Of a stretch of 64,000 nt of DNA, positions 1 through 7,039 are shown piece after piece. Within the stretch, counting starts at the first letter, position 1, and each line of letters begins with the position of its first letter. The DNA is from a virus. The notes under the pieces were generated by a model, which worked only from the letters and a program-made list of their open reading frames with translations, made no database searches and had not been told where the DNA came from. The stretch is taken from positions 1-64,000 of IMG/VR virus record IMGVR_UViG_3300013099_000021. One strand, given 5' to 3'. The translations under genes and the position numbers were made by a program.

Positions 1-130
1 GCGTCCATAGTTTCATTTGTTTAGTTGAAAAATTGGGCAGCCAATATAGATTAATCCACGACAGAGGCGTGTTGCTTGTTAGCGCAGTGGTTTCTATATT
101 GGTATCGCTATTTTTACTGCCCAATTTCAT
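1..130 (-). CDS. Partial CDS running off the left edge, function unknown
   Basis: An open frame starts with ATG at 130, two bases after the TAG stop of the gene to its right, and stays open to the window edge (43 codons, beginning MKLGSKNSD). The tight stop-to-start spacing is typical of this operon. An alternative start in another frame lies at position 8 (MDA...), whose leader AAACTATGGA matches the leader of the preceding gene. I cannot decide between them from the fragment. The stretch also contains a strong inverted repeat (30-50 with 93-128). No family recognised. Confidence 0.4.
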   Translation of the reverse strand, partial: MKLGSKNSDTNIETTALTSNTPLSWINLYWLPNFSTKQMKLWT

Positions 131-132
131 GT

Positions 133-552
133 CTATTGGTTGAGTGCTGCTTTGAAGCCTTCTCTTCTATGTTTTTGAGCTTCATTATATTCTTCGGATG
201 CCTTAAACATAAATTTATTTTTTTCATATGGAAATAACTCCTCAATCCTCTCCTCCGTTATCGGGTGGGGGTAGACTGATTTAATTCTCTCCCCCAATAT
301 ATCACAAGCATCAGACCATCCTTCATTGTATTCACCGTAGCTACGAGGATAACCCGCTTCTTTGTATGGGTGCATATCTTCTACTGTGGAAATAATCTCC
401 TCAATCTTCTCGTTGATCGGGTGGGGTTTCTCAGCTAGTCTATGCTGGTGGTATTTTTCTGCAAATTCAACCATATTTGTCCCGTTATACGCACACCATG
501 AATGAGGTACAGATATACCATATTGTTTTTTAAAAAATTCTTTTGCATCCAT
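133..552 (-). CDS. Small early protein with internal repeat, unknown function
   Basis: 139 residues from the ATG at 552 (MDAKEFFKKQYG). An in-frame ATG at 579 would add nine residues and overlap the previous gene by 11 bp; I prefer 552 because an A-rich leader precedes it. The protein carries two copies of a short repeat, PHPINEKIEEI and PHPITEERIEEL, about 75 residues apart, which are also visible in the DNA as two GGGTGGGG-containing segments. No catalytic motif, membrane segment or signal peptide. It belongs to the leftward cluster of small genes downstream of the 3066-3097 promoter. Confidence 0.7.
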   Translation of the reverse strand: MDAKEFFKKQYGISVPHSWCAYNGTNMVEFAEKYHQHRLAEKPHPINEKIEEIISTVEDMHPYKEAGYPRSYGEYNEGWSDACDILGERIKSVYPHPITEERIEELFPYEKNKFMFKASEEYNEAQKHRREGFKAALNQ

Positions 553-568
553 AGTTTCTATTTTGCTT

Positions 569-1006
569 TCATGGTTCATATATCATGGTGAGGCTTGCAT
601 CGAGCCGGTAACCGTTCTTAGCGAACTTATCAGCCAGCTCACTCAGCTCATAGAGGAGGTTACTGGTGCTGGATGGATCCCGCTCAATCTTCGTGTCAAC
701 AGGAATAGCATCCTGCATCGATTCAGGCACCTCTACCGGGAACTCCTCCACGATGGGTGCCTTGCGCTTTGGTGCTTTGCGTATAGGTTTGGAGATCCCT
801 TTATCGTTTCGCAAAAGAAAGGACCTCATCTTCTCCACCGTGGGTTCCCTCACATTGACGGATACGGGGTCGAACTCCATTATTTCCTTCACCAGGCCGT
901 GTGATATACCAATCTCGTTTACCACACTGGAATGTGTCCAGCCGGAATCAAGCAGGGTTTGAATAGCATCTCGGACTAATCGAATCAATTTGTAATTATC
1001 ACTCAT
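569..1006 (-). CDS. Putative helix-turn-helix protein
   Basis: 145 residues from the ATG at 1006. This start overlaps the upstream stop as ATGA, so it is preferred over the longer frame from 1039. Residues about 5-45 (LIRLVRDAIQTLLDSGWTHS... and VVNEIGISHGLVKEIM) read like a helix-turn-helix, with a basic linker (KPIRKAPKRKAP) near the middle and an acidic, Pro-rich tail. A DNA-binding role is an inference from these helices; no named family was recognised. Confidence 0.65.
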   Translation of the reverse strand: MSDNYKLIRLVRDAIQTLLDSGWTHSSVVNEIGISHGLVKEIMEFDPVSVNVREPTVEKMRSFLLRNDKGISKPIRKAPKRKAPIVEEFPVEVPESMQDAIPVDTKIERDPSSTSNLLYELSELADKFAKNGYRLDASLTMIYEP

Positions 1007-1194
1007 GTAGTAAATCCCTCCTTTGCAATGTTTAACCAATCAATAAGTTTTTGAATTTCTTGACGATTGTAGAGGTTGGCTTGAAAATAAATTTCTTTTA
1101 GCTTCAGTCCATCCAATCTGTGATTATCATCATCGGAGCTAAATACTGCTATTCGTTCGTCAGGTAGTGCTGCAATTCCTTTAAAGTTTTCCAT
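1003..1194 (-). CDS. Small hypothetical protein
   Basis: 63 residues from the ATG at 1194, which follows the upstream stop in a TGATG overlap. The frame could also open at a GTG at 1197. It ends in an ATGA overlap with the next gene. Sequence is MENFKGIAALPDER then an acidic SSDDDNHR patch and an amphipathic C-terminal helix. No recognisable domain. Overlaps at both ends show it is part of a translationally coupled chain. Confidence 0.6.
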   Translation of the reverse strand: MENFKGIAALPDERIAVFSSDDDNHRLDGLKLKEIYFQANLYNRQEIQKLIDWLNIAKEGFTT

Positions 1195-1418
1195 CACGAT
1201 TTCATTTTAGAAAGCAAGATACTCATATCTCCCAGTTGCTTATTCAGGTTAGAATACCGCATTAAGACATAATTTAGCTCTAATCGTGTCAAATCTTCAT
1301 GGGATTTGATATATCTGGCGTACCAGGGAGCAGTAATCTCCTTGTCACCATCCAGGGTAAAAAACTTCCCATCCACAATCTTACTGCGGAAGGATACATT
1401 TAGTGGGGGATCAAACAT
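1194..1418 (-). CDS. Small hypothetical protein
   Basis: 74 residues beginning MFDPPLNVSF, ATG at 1418. The N-terminal half looks beta-rich and the C-terminal half helical (DLTRLELNYVLMRYSNLNKQ). It shares its last base with the start of the following gene. No family recognised. Confidence 0.6.
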   Translation of the reverse strand: MFDPPLNVSFRSKIVDGKFFTLDGDKEITAPWYARYIKSHEDLTRLELNYVLMRYSNLNKQLGDMSILLSKMKS

Positions 1419-1421
1419 AGC

Positions 1422-1898
1422 TTAATCTTTTAGCACCGTATTTTCCTCCTCAACCTTTTCCGGATCCCCTTTGAACGGCAGCTTACCCTGGGCGTTCTTA
1501 TCGTTCCAGAAATATTCCCACAACTCACTGCGTAGAGTATTCAGCTTTATCACCAGCTCATCGGTAGGATCATCCACCATGGCTATCTTACCACTGGTCA
1601 CGTTTACTGAATCATCGTGGGTGGTATCAAACTTCCCTTTGATGGTCAGGAAGAATGTACCGTCACTCTCCGTCACAGCAAACTCATTCGGGGTAAAATG
1701 ATCACTCAATGAATGGCTTACTGAATAGTACGCCTCAGCCATATCATCTTTAAAAGCCATCAGCGCCTCACGTAGATCAGGATGAACAATCTCATCATCC
1801 TCAATAGAGTGGTTACGACTATCCAGCTTATCGAAATAGTCAATCTTTACTATCCGGCCCACCTTGCAGGCAAGAATCTGTACATTTTCAAGTTTCAT
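1422..1898 (-). CDS. Hypothetical protein
   Basis: 158 residues, MKLENVQILACKVG at the start, acidic overall with a Glu-rich tail (PEKVEEENTVLKD). The pattern of alternating hydrophobic stretches (FAVTESDGTFFLTIKGKF) suggests a beta-sheet core. The gene is followed three bases later by the next frame. No recognised domain and no membrane segment. Confidence 0.65.
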   Translation of the reverse strand: MKLENVQILACKVGRIVKIDYFDKLDSRNHSIEDDEIVHPDLREALMAFKDDMAEAYYSVSHSLSDHFTPNEFAVTESDGTFFLTIKGKFDTTHDDSVNVTSGKIAMVDDPTDELVIKLNTLRSELWEYFWNDKNAQGKLPFKGDPEKVEEENTVLKD

Positions 1899-1919
1899 AG
1901 TTTTGATATTTAAGTGTAA

Positions 1920-2312
1920 TTATTCATTGTCACGGATATATTTAAGTTTCTCAGGATCCAATGGATCCACATAACGCTTCTTCTCAGGAAACTCCTCCTC
2001 CGCTTTCTCACGCAAAGTATCAATAAAGATCTCCACCGCAGAGTTCCAGTACGAGTACAGGGAGTTGATCCCACGCTTAAACAGATCCTCCTCACCTTTT
2101 AAAAACACCAGGCCAATGTTCTCCTCCGCTGCCTTGTCAAAGGCCGCCCTCTTCTCTTGCTCCGTGGCAAAAGGAAGCTCACCCCGTTCTACACGGGTCA
2201 GAAACGTCTGTTGGAATAAACCCAAATGCGCATCATAAGCATCCGTAGCCTCCTCCAACTTCGCCTGCAGGATCTTCTCAATCCTCTCTAATTCTAAAAT
2301 TGTGTATTGCAT
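1920..2312 (-). CDS. Hypothetical helical protein
   Basis: 130 residues from the ATG at 2312 (MQYTILELERIEKILQ). The longer frame from 2381 would be mostly inside the previous gene and is rejected. Strongly helical and charged throughout (LERIEKILQAKLEEA, RAAFDKAAEE, DTLREKAEEEF), possibly coiled coil. It overlaps the upstream gene by 35 bp, so coupling is likely. Function unknown. Confidence 0.65.
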   Translation of the reverse strand: MQYTILELERIEKILQAKLEEATDAYDAHLGLFQQTFLTRVERGELPFATEQEKRAAFDKAAEENIGLVFLKGEEDLFKRGINSLYSYWNSAVEIFIDTLREKAEEEFPEKKRYVDPLDPEKLKYIRDNE

Positions 2313-2520
2313 AATCTTTGTATATTTTATCAGTGTACTCCTCCATAAACGACTGGTGACACAACTCCCTGCAAGCATCACAACAGTTGCAGGACCGGGT
2401 TAACTTTATATCCCCAATTAGACTCTCCGGATGACCCGTCATACGCAAATAAGAACAATGCCCCTTACAGGCCATCATCTCATTCTCCGTGGGCTTACCA
2501 CATTCCCCGCAGTTTTCCAT
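2278..2520 (-). CDS. Cysteine-rich putative zinc-binding protein
   Basis: 80 residues. It has nine cysteines, including CGECGK near residue 4, CKGHC near 18 and CNCCDAC near 44, which suggests binding of one or two structural zinc ions. The C-terminus is helical and charged. It sits in the early-type leftward operon, where small zinc proteins often act as host-modifying or DNA-binding factors; that role is not shown here. Confidence 0.65.
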   Translation of the reverse strand: MENCGECGKPTENEMMACKGHCSYLRMTGHPESLIGDIKLTRSCNCCDACRELCHQSFMEEYTDKIYKDYAIHNFRIRED

Positions 2521-2533
2521 TCCATTGTGAGTA

Positions 2534-2773
2534 TTATAATGACATCCTCAAACTCTGTAACTCACTAAACAACTCCCCCTCCATTCTCTCAGACAAAAGT
2601 TCTATCAGGCGCACCACCATCTCACGTAGGTAACTCTCATTACTCCCCACACGCCCCACTTTATTCTCCAACTCCCGCACCTCTCCACGCAAAGACTCAT
2701 TATCCCTCTGCAGTTGATGAAGCTCATGCTTGTCCGCTTTCTGCCGTAAAGCACTCTCTGTCTCATAATTCAT
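2534..2773 (-). CDS. Small coiled-coil protein
   Basis: 79 residues, almost entirely heptad-like (HQLQRDNESLRGEVRELENKV), with a Leu-rich C-terminal helix. It is predicted to be a dimeric or oligomeric coiled coil. No catalytic motif. ATG at 2773. Confidence 0.6.
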   Translation of the reverse strand: MNYETESALRQKADKHELHQLQRDNESLRGEVRELENKVGRVGSNESYLREMVVRLIELLSERMEGELFSELQSLRMSL

Positions 2774-2786
2774 ATCCTATTCAGCT

Positions 2787-3038
2787 TTAAATGTTACGGT
2801 CATGCAAACCATCACTCTTACCAACAAAACGCTGCTTACCCTTCACTATCTCATCCACACGGATGATACGGATACCCTTCCCAGGATAGTCCCGCCAGCG
2901 CTTTCCCTCCCTAGTGAAATGATTCAATAACGTGCCATAAGGAATCCCAACATAACCCGCTAATCCCTTCAACGAAGTGAACCCCTTACAGTATCCCTCA
3001 CCAGCAGGCTTCTCATCAAAAATTATATATATAGTCAT
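2787..3038 (-). CDS. Putative small DNA-binding protein, first gene of the leftward early unit
   Basis: 83 residues from the ATG at 3038 (MTIYIIFDEKPAGEGY). The longer frame to 3119 would read through the promoter and is rejected. The segment SLKGLAGYVGIPYGTLLNHF (about 25-44) resembles a helix-turn-helix in which the second helix reads a target, followed by basic residues. As first gene after the 3066-3097 promoter, and with a 12-nt repeat over its start codon, it is a candidate autoregulator. That is inference. Confidence 0.6.
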   Translation of the reverse strand: MTIYIIFDEKPAGEGYCKGFTSLKGLAGYVGIPYGTLLNHFTREGKRWRDYPGKGIRIIRVDEIVKGKQRFVGKSDGLHDRNI

Positions 3039-3109
3039 AATGGCATCATTTGTACGAATATGTGCCAAATATAAAAAAAATAATATTACTATACAAACAT
3101 TATGGCATC
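3036..3109. repeat. Pair of 12-nt direct repeats flanking the promoter (operator candidates)
   Basis: CATAATGGCATC at 3036-3047 and CATTATGGCATC at 3098-3109 differ by one base and are 62 nt apart. One covers the start codon of the first gene, the other abuts the -33 box. This placement is what a repressor pair would occupy. Confidence 0.5.
3066..3097 (-). promoter_or_regulatory. Bacteroidota-type promoter for the leftward unit 3038-1
   Basis: On the minus strand TTTG (3097-3094), a 20-nt spacer, then TATATTTG (3073-3066). This matches the known Bacteroidota primary sigma consensus TTTG / TAnnTTTG with the usual spacing. The expected transcript start is near 3059, about 20 nt before the ATG at 3038. 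A poly-T tract fills part of the spacer. Confidence 0.75.
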
Positions 3110-3540
3110 TTCCGCCCACCTAATACTGCCATCATTACACACTAGCACCCCTGAAACTGTATGATACAGGGTAAGTGACCGTCTGTCAGAGGTCTATGTT
3201 TATTTACAAGGGTTGCCGGTCCGATCTGAAATCGATTAGCCGGACCCGCCCCCAGTCATTGCCTCTCCTGTGGTCCTTTGGGGTGACCAATGATCAAAGC
3301 GTTGCTGTCTGCCCTGTATTGATGCGCTGTATCCATTGTCATCAGTAGGGTAGGGGTGAGGTTCACAACAACATGACAATGTGGCCTATTTAACATAACT
3401 ATAATTATAGGACGGGTGAGGTGCTGTCATAAAGCGTGTGTCCAATGCGCTGTGTTGTACTGTTCATGCGGTGTGTGGCGTGTCTCTCTACCTATGAAGT
3501 GTGTGAATGAAAACAGTGATAATGTGGTCACTGGTCCGGG
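3110..3540. other. Gene-free control region with palindromes and iteron-like repeats
   Basis: No convincing frame of either strand. Visible elements: a perfect dyad CTGTAT-G-ATACAG at 3157-3169; an inverted repeat GGTCCG/CGGACC at 3218-3223 and 3241-3246; a 9-bp inverted repeat CATTGTCAT (3334-3342) with ATGACAATG (3373-3381); and three copies of ATGCG[CG]TGT at 3322, 3445 and 3466. This density suggests an operator region or a replication origin. Nothing here proves which. Confidence 0.5.
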
Positions 3541-3575
3541 TTTGTTGTTGGGTATGTTGTAATTGGTTAGCTTTG
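3541..3575 (+). promoter_or_regulatory. Possible rightward promoter for the gene at 3616
   Basis: TAGCTTTG at 3568-3575 fits TAnnTTTG. The nearest TTTG is at 3541-3544, giving a 23-nt spacer that is longer than normal, so the match is partial. A transcript starting near 3582 would exclude the GTG at 3577 and favour the ATG at 3616. Confidence 0.35.
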
Positions 3576-3615
3576 AGTGTTGTTGCAACTAAGCAAGACA
3601 GTTATCTCGTCAGCT

Positions 3616-4143
3616 ATGAATCGCCCCGTTCCCTCCAGTCCTTCGCTATCTGTTTCTTCTAGTTCACTGCTCACTACGTTTGTTACTTTAAGTGGTGGTG
3701 AGCGGAGGTTGTTTAAGAGGCTGTACACTGCGCTGTGGCATTACCTGTGGCCTATGAGTGAGTTCGATGCAGTCTCAGTGGTCTATACTCTGCCCTGGGT
3801 GTTGAATCAATCAGATCCAAGGATTACAGTTCACCAGTGGTTTGCCTTATCAAGGCTGTACGTGCTTACTAACGGTGGTGCTGTGGCTTTCAACAACATC
3901 AACAAGGCTTTTGATACCCATGAACGTGCAAGGCTGACCCAAATGATTCACTTGGATCTCCTGCTTCGCACAACCTTTGACCCTGCCCAGCCTCATGCGG
4001 TTAAGCCGAGTCATATTACACGTACTTATGTTTCATTCACTCCTACCGGTGTCAAATACTACAATGATACGGTGAAGCAGATCAATGAACGTGCGCACAT
4101 TGACATCTATCATGCTACAACAGCCGCTACTGATCGCAAATAA
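3616..4143 (+). CDS. Hypothetical protein, possible winged helix
   Basis: 175 residues from ATG 3616 (MNRPVPSSPSLSV). A Ser-rich N-terminus of about 25 residues is followed by a largely helical body. The C-terminal part (SHITRTYVSFTPTGVKYYNDT) resembles the strand-turn-helix end of a winged-helix domain. It is the only rightward gene in this stretch, faces the control region with its start, and ends at a terminator that serves the opposite strand. A regulatory role would fit but is not shown. Confidence 0.6.
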   Translation: MNRPVPSSPSLSVSSSSLLTTFVTLSGGERRLFKRLYTALWHYLWPMSEFDAVSVVYTLPWVLNQSDPRITVHQWFALSRLYVLTNGGAVAFNNINKAFDTHERARLTQMIHLDLLLRTTFDPAQPHAVKPSHITRTYVSFTPTGVKYYNDTVKQINERAHIDIYHATTAATDRK

Positions 4144-4171
4144 AAACCCCAACAGATTGCTCCATTGGGGT
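4142..4171 (-). terminator. Rho-independent terminator of the leftward unit 5493-4195
   Basis: Minus strand: ACCCCAA (4171-4165), a 12-nt loop, TTGGGGT (4152-4146), then a T run. The T tract exists only for leftward transcription. It sits directly after the stop of the convergent gene 3616-4143. Confidence 0.8.
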
Positions 4172-4194
4172 GTGAAAGTCTATTAGATCGCTTC

Positions 4195-4392
4195 CTAGCT
4201 GTCCAAGCCTACCATAAACCTGTTTGGCCCAAACTCTGCCCTCAACCCTCTCAACTCTGCCCTTATATCTTCCTCACATAGATAGATAAACTGGATTGGT
4301 TGGTGTGGTGCATCTTGTGGCCTCAACTCTTCGAGCAGGAAGTCAACAAAGTATTCAATATCTCCGTATGTATATGATATTAGTGCGCTCAT
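4195..4392 (-). CDS. Small hypothetical protein
   Basis: 65 residues, MSALISYTYGDIEYFVDFL, acidic, no recognised motif. Last gene of the four-gene leftward unit, just ahead of the terminator. Confidence 0.6.
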   Translation of the reverse strand: MSALISYTYGDIEYFVDFLLEELRPQDAPHQPIQFIYLCEEDIRAELRGLRAEFGPNRFMVGLDS

Positions 4393-4404
4393 TGTGGTGG
4401 TGTT

Positions 4405-4875
4405 TTAAATGAAATATTGATCAGGTACATCGGTTCCCATTGGTTCACACCCAAAATGATCACCCATATAACACAGGCCATAGGTGTCCACCTTTTTTAA
4501 TACTTCTTCCTCAGTTGACTCGTAGTCAAACAACTCATTGACTGATCCAAAGTATGCCCGTTGATCTGGTGCTTTCCAAACTGGTCTATTCCAACTATCA
4601 ATACCCACAAATATTAGCTGCACTTGCTCGACCTGTTCCCTGTCAACCTCCCAATTTGCTTTGATATTCTCCATACCATTGAGTAAGAACTTTAGATTCT
4701 TTTTGGGGCAGCACATTCCATGTCCTACGTCAATATATTTGCCCTGCTTCTCAACTCCCCCGGCTTTCTCTATTCCTTCTTCAAACTGCTGTTTGTTGAA
4801 GGCGAAGAATATGCCCAACTCTTCAAACAGTTCGCTTTGCTTCTTATCTATATAACTTTTATCTGTTGTTTTCAT
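4405..4875 (-). CDS. Hypothetical protein of a phage-type family
   Basis: 156 residues. It contains a helical N-terminus (KKQSELFEELGIFFAFNKQQ) and a central YIDVGHGMCCPKKN motif with paired cysteines. From memory, similar proteins occur in Bacteroidetes phages, but I cannot name the family. Its leader carries AAACCAATA five bases before the ATG at 4875, a motif shared with other starts nearby. It overlaps the upstream gene as ATGA. Confidence 0.65.
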   Translation of the reverse strand: MKTTDKSYIDKKQSELFEELGIFFAFNKQQFEEGIEKAGGVEKQGKYIDVGHGMCCPKKNLKFLLNGMENIKANWEVDREQVEQVQLIFVGIDSWNRPVWKAPDQRAYFGSVNELFDYESTEEEVLKKVDTYGLCYMGDHFGCEPMGTDVPDQYFI

Positions 4876-5201
4876 TTCGTTATTGGTTTAATCATTGTGA
4901 ATGTGTTCCCCGGCCAATGTTGTGGGGTATAACATGACTCTACTACCATCTTGTGATAGGTTGAATCTTCAATACATCTCAGTTCAAGAACATTATCGTC
5001 AATCGCTCGCACGATAACAAATGTAAGAGTGTCCGGTGGTGCATGAATAATGAACTCATCAGCCCGGTACATGGTCACCTGATCGTTATCTATGGTCGGT
5101 TCCTGCTGCTCCTCCTGCGTCACAGCTATTATAGATATAATGCCGATAGCCAGTACAACAGGAACAACCCACCTTAACGCTTCTTTTCTGTGCTTAGTCA
5201 T
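4872..5201 (-). CDS. Single-pass membrane protein
   Basis: 109 residues. A basic N-terminus (MTKHRKEALRW) precedes one membrane segment at about 12-27 (VVPVVLAIGIISIIAV), so the remainder, an acidic linker and a small beta-rich domain, is probably outside the cytoplasm. Two cysteines in that domain could form a disulphide. Unknown function; envelope modification such as superinfection exclusion is conceivable but unsupported. Confidence 0.65.
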   Translation of the reverse strand: MTKHRKEALRWVVPVVLAIGIISIIAVTQEEQQEPTIDNDQVTMYRADEFIIHAPPDTLTFVIVRAIDDNVLELRCIEDSTYHKMVVESCYTPQHWPGNTFTMIKPITK

Positions 5202-5205
5202 ATCT

Positions 5206-5493
5206 TTAATATTGATCAGCGTGAAACTTCATTATGTACTTCAACAAATCTGCCTGATATGATTTGTTCATGTTCTGGAACCACTCAACTACACAACGAG
5301 TTGAAATATATTCTTCCCCCCTCCTGAAATAGTTCAGTTTACTCATAAAATGAGATAGTAATCCACTCCCTTTCCAAGGATCTTGCTCCCTAATGTGCGG
5401 CGGATCAATGTAATGAAGGAAATGTTGGTAGGCGTTCACAACTCTTAGTTGTTGGCTAACTTCCTGTAATTCAATCGTTTCTGTGTTTTCCAT
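5206..5493 (-). CDS. Hypothetical protein, first gene of a leftward unit
   Basis: 95 residues from the ATG at 5493 (MENTETIELQEVSQQ), preferred because AAACCAATAC lies nine bases upstream, as at other starts. The longer frame to 5550 would include the likely promoter. Helical, with many aromatics (YQHFLHYIDPP, FQNMNKSYQ). No recognised domain. Confidence 0.6.
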   Translation of the reverse strand: MENTETIELQEVSQQLRVVNAYQHFLHYIDPPHIREQDPWKGSGLLSHFMSKLNYFRRGEEYISTRCVVEWFQNMNKSYQADLLKYIMKFHADQY

Positions 5494-5547
5494 CTTGTTT
5501 TTGTATTGGTTTGACACTTCAATAGTAATACATCTATTTAATATAAA

Positions 5548-5559
5548 CAAATATATTTG
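5548..5559. promoter_or_regulatory. Palindromic -7 element between divergent units
   Basis: CAAATATATTTG is a perfect 12-bp palindrome, so TATATTTG (a TAnnTTTG match) reads on both strands toward both divergent genes. I find no TTTG at the right distance on either side, so this is half of a promoter at best. Confidence 0.4.
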
Positions 5560-5647
5560 CGTTATTTATTTGTGATATTCATTTAATAGCCGTACTTTCA
5601 CACCCATAGAGACAGTATATATATAGTATAAACCAATACGATTTACC

Positions 5648-6130
5648 ATGAAACAATCTGACATTCAACAAGTTCAAGACCAGTTGACGCTCTACGCTGT
5701 GCCACAAGCGAAGCTATCAATGGTCAGTGTAGGAGAGAAAAGACCCATAAGATCAAGCCAATCTATTTATGAAATCATGCAAGAAAACTGGGAGGCTGGA
5801 ACCATTGGCGCAACAGAGTCTTTTTACCTGATCATGCTGAACAGAGCAAACAGAGTGAACGGAATAATAAAGCACTCAACTGGTGGGTTATCCGGAACAG
5901 TCATTGATACCCGCTTATTGCTGTGCGCTGCGCTCCTCTCCATGTCATCCTCCATCGTTGTATGCCACAACCATCCATCCGGGAACAAGCAGCCCAGTGA
6001 TGCAGACATTAAGATCACGGAGAAGCTAAAGAAGGCAGCCAAACATATGGAAATAACACTACTGGACCATGTTATTATTACCGAACAAGATGGATATTTT
6101 TCCTTTGCTGATGAAGGTATAATTATTTAA
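5648..6130 (+). CDS. radC: RadC-like JAB domain protein
   Basis: 160 residues. The JAMM/JAB metal site is complete: HNHPSGNKQPSDAD at about 110-123 gives the HxH-S-D pattern, with an upstream acidic residue in NWEAGT. Full-length bacterial RadC is longer and has an N-terminal helix-hairpin-helix that is absent here, as in many phage and plasmid copies. JAB-type RadC is found on mobile elements, but its biochemical role is unsettled. First gene of the rightward unit; AAACCAATAC lies eight bases before the ATG. Confidence 0.85.
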   Translation: MKQSDIQQVQDQLTLYAVPQAKLSMVSVGEKRPIRSSQSIYEIMQENWEAGTIGATESFYLIMLNRANRVNGIIKHSTGGLSGTVIDTRLLLCAALLSMSSSIVVCHNHPSGNKQPSDADIKITEKLKKAAKHMEITLLDHVIITEQDGYFSFADEGIII

Positions 6131-6142
6131 AGCCGGAAAACT

Positions 6143-6298
6143 ATGGATAAGGATAAAATAAAGAAGCTCGTCAATGAGGAAGGTTTAACCATAACTGACC
6201 TTATTGACGTTGTGATAGAGTTAAATGGCATCATCGGAGTGGGCTTAATTAGTCTCGGAGATGGGCTACAAAAATACACACACAATAAAATCAAGTAA
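6143..6298 (+). CDS. Small hypothetical protein (51 residues)
   Basis: ATG at 6143 gives MDKDKIKKLVNEEGLTITDL and ends KYTHNKIK. Mostly helical. It fits neatly between two genes on the same strand, which supports it despite its size. No recognised family. Confidence 0.5.
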   Translation: MDKDKIKKLVNEEGLTITDLIDVVIELNGIIGVGLISLGDGLQKYTHNKIK

Positions 6299-6316
6299 TC
6301 ATTAAATTCAAACGCT

Positions 6317-6490
6317 ATGAACAATGTAGATTTAAAAGTTAACGGAAACATTATGACAATCACAGTAGACCTGTCGAAAGACTTCGGCCCCTCTGCCTCC
6401 GGCAAAACAATTCAGATAGCCTCAACGCTTGGTAACAAGCCTGTGGGCGATGGTATTGCATTTGGACTGAACGTGTACAAGAAGCGGTAA
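6317..6490 (+). CDS. Small conserved phage-type protein (57 residues)
   Basis: MNNVDLKVNGNIMTITVDL then GPSASGKTIQIAST and a terminal GLNVYKKR. The pattern of a short beta strand, SASGKT, ST.GN and a final GLN.Y is one I recall from many small phage proteins of unknown function. SASGKT is not a full Walker A loop, so no nucleotide binding is claimed. The leader ATTCAAACGCT is A-rich. Confidence 0.6.
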   Translation: MNNVDLKVNGNIMTITVDLSKDFGPSASGKTIQIASTLGNKPVGDGIAFGLNVYKKR

Positions 6491-6519
6491 GGTTAACTGA
6501 TGACAGCTTAATGCCAGAA

Positions 6520-6537
6520 ACCGGGAGCAATCCCGGT
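6520..6537 (+). other. Perfect hairpin with GNRA loop before the gene at 6558
   Basis: ACCGGGA, loop GCAA, TCCCGGT. The 7-bp stem and GNRA tetraloop would be very stable. No T run follows on the plus strand (CTTAACC), so it is more likely an RNA-processing or stability element than a terminator. Confidence 0.5.
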
Positions 6538-6557
6538 CTTAACCAATACGCAACGAC

Positions 6558-6878
6558 ATGAAAGCATTACTAAAAGAATTGCAATTTGCATTAAATGGCA
6601 TCCCCCGTACCAAATACTATTACGGCAATGATGAAACAGACACCTACAAACTGGTAGCTAAACTTGATGCTATTGTTAGCCAACTCCCCGACAAGCCTAC
6701 CCCCTTTCAGATTTACAGCGAGACAATGGGCAACAAGTGCCCCCTCTGCAATTCCGAACACATCATCGCACACCCCTTCAATGCTGACAACCTTGACGCA
6801 TGGAGAGATGTTGAATGTGAAGAGTGCGAAGAGACTTGGAGAGAAATGTTCACAATGACAAATATTGACATATTATGA
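6558..6878 (+). CDS. Putative zinc-ribbon protein
   Basis: 106 residues. A helical N-terminal half is followed by CPLCNSEH (about 61) and CEECEETW (about 88), a CxxC...CxxC zinc ribbon. Such ribbons in small phage proteins usually bind nucleic acid or protein partners. AACCAATAC precedes the ATG by eight bases. Stop overlaps the next start as ATGA. Confidence 0.65.
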   Translation: MKALLKELQFALNGIPRTKYYYGNDETDTYKLVAKLDAIVSQLPDKPTPFQIYSETMGNKCPLCNSEHIIAHPFNADNLDAWRDVECEECEETWREMFTMTNIDIL

Positions 6879-7039
6879 AAACAACCAAAGAAATGCTAAC
6901 AGCTTTCCGGGATATTCGCAGGATATGTGAAGAACCCGGCAAATGCTCTGATAAACTGGATCTAATCCATTCTCTTGCAGATGATTTTGTGTACGAACTA
7001 ACAGGAGGTGACAGAGATCAAACACACACACGGCTATGA
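6875..7039 (+). CDS. Small hypothetical protein (54 residues)
   Basis: ATG 6875 overlaps the upstream stop (ATGA), and its own stop overlaps the next ATG in the same way. Sequence starts MKTTKEMLTAFRDIRRICEE and is helical. The two overlaps are good support for a real coupled gene. No family recognised. Confidence 0.55.
   Translation: MKTTKEMLTAFRDIRRICEEPGKCSDKLDLIHSLADDFVYELTGGDRDQTHTRL

Noticed and set aside
30-128. tRNA gene
   Set aside because: The stem is long, but there is no T-loop sequence, anticodon arm or CCA end.
563-904. Rightward frames opposite the left early genes
   Set aside because: They are antisense to an overlap-coupled gene chain and have no family features.
1910-2095. 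61-codon frame within 1920-2312
   Set aside because: Same strand but shifted inside a better frame, Arg-rich and lacking a leader.
6317-6490. P-loop ATPase from SASGKT
   Set aside because: The loop lacks the GxxxxGK[ST] glycines, and the protein is only 57 residues.
6520-6537. Terminator before 6558
   Set aside because: Perfect stem but no T tract on the plus strand; listed as a hairpin only.
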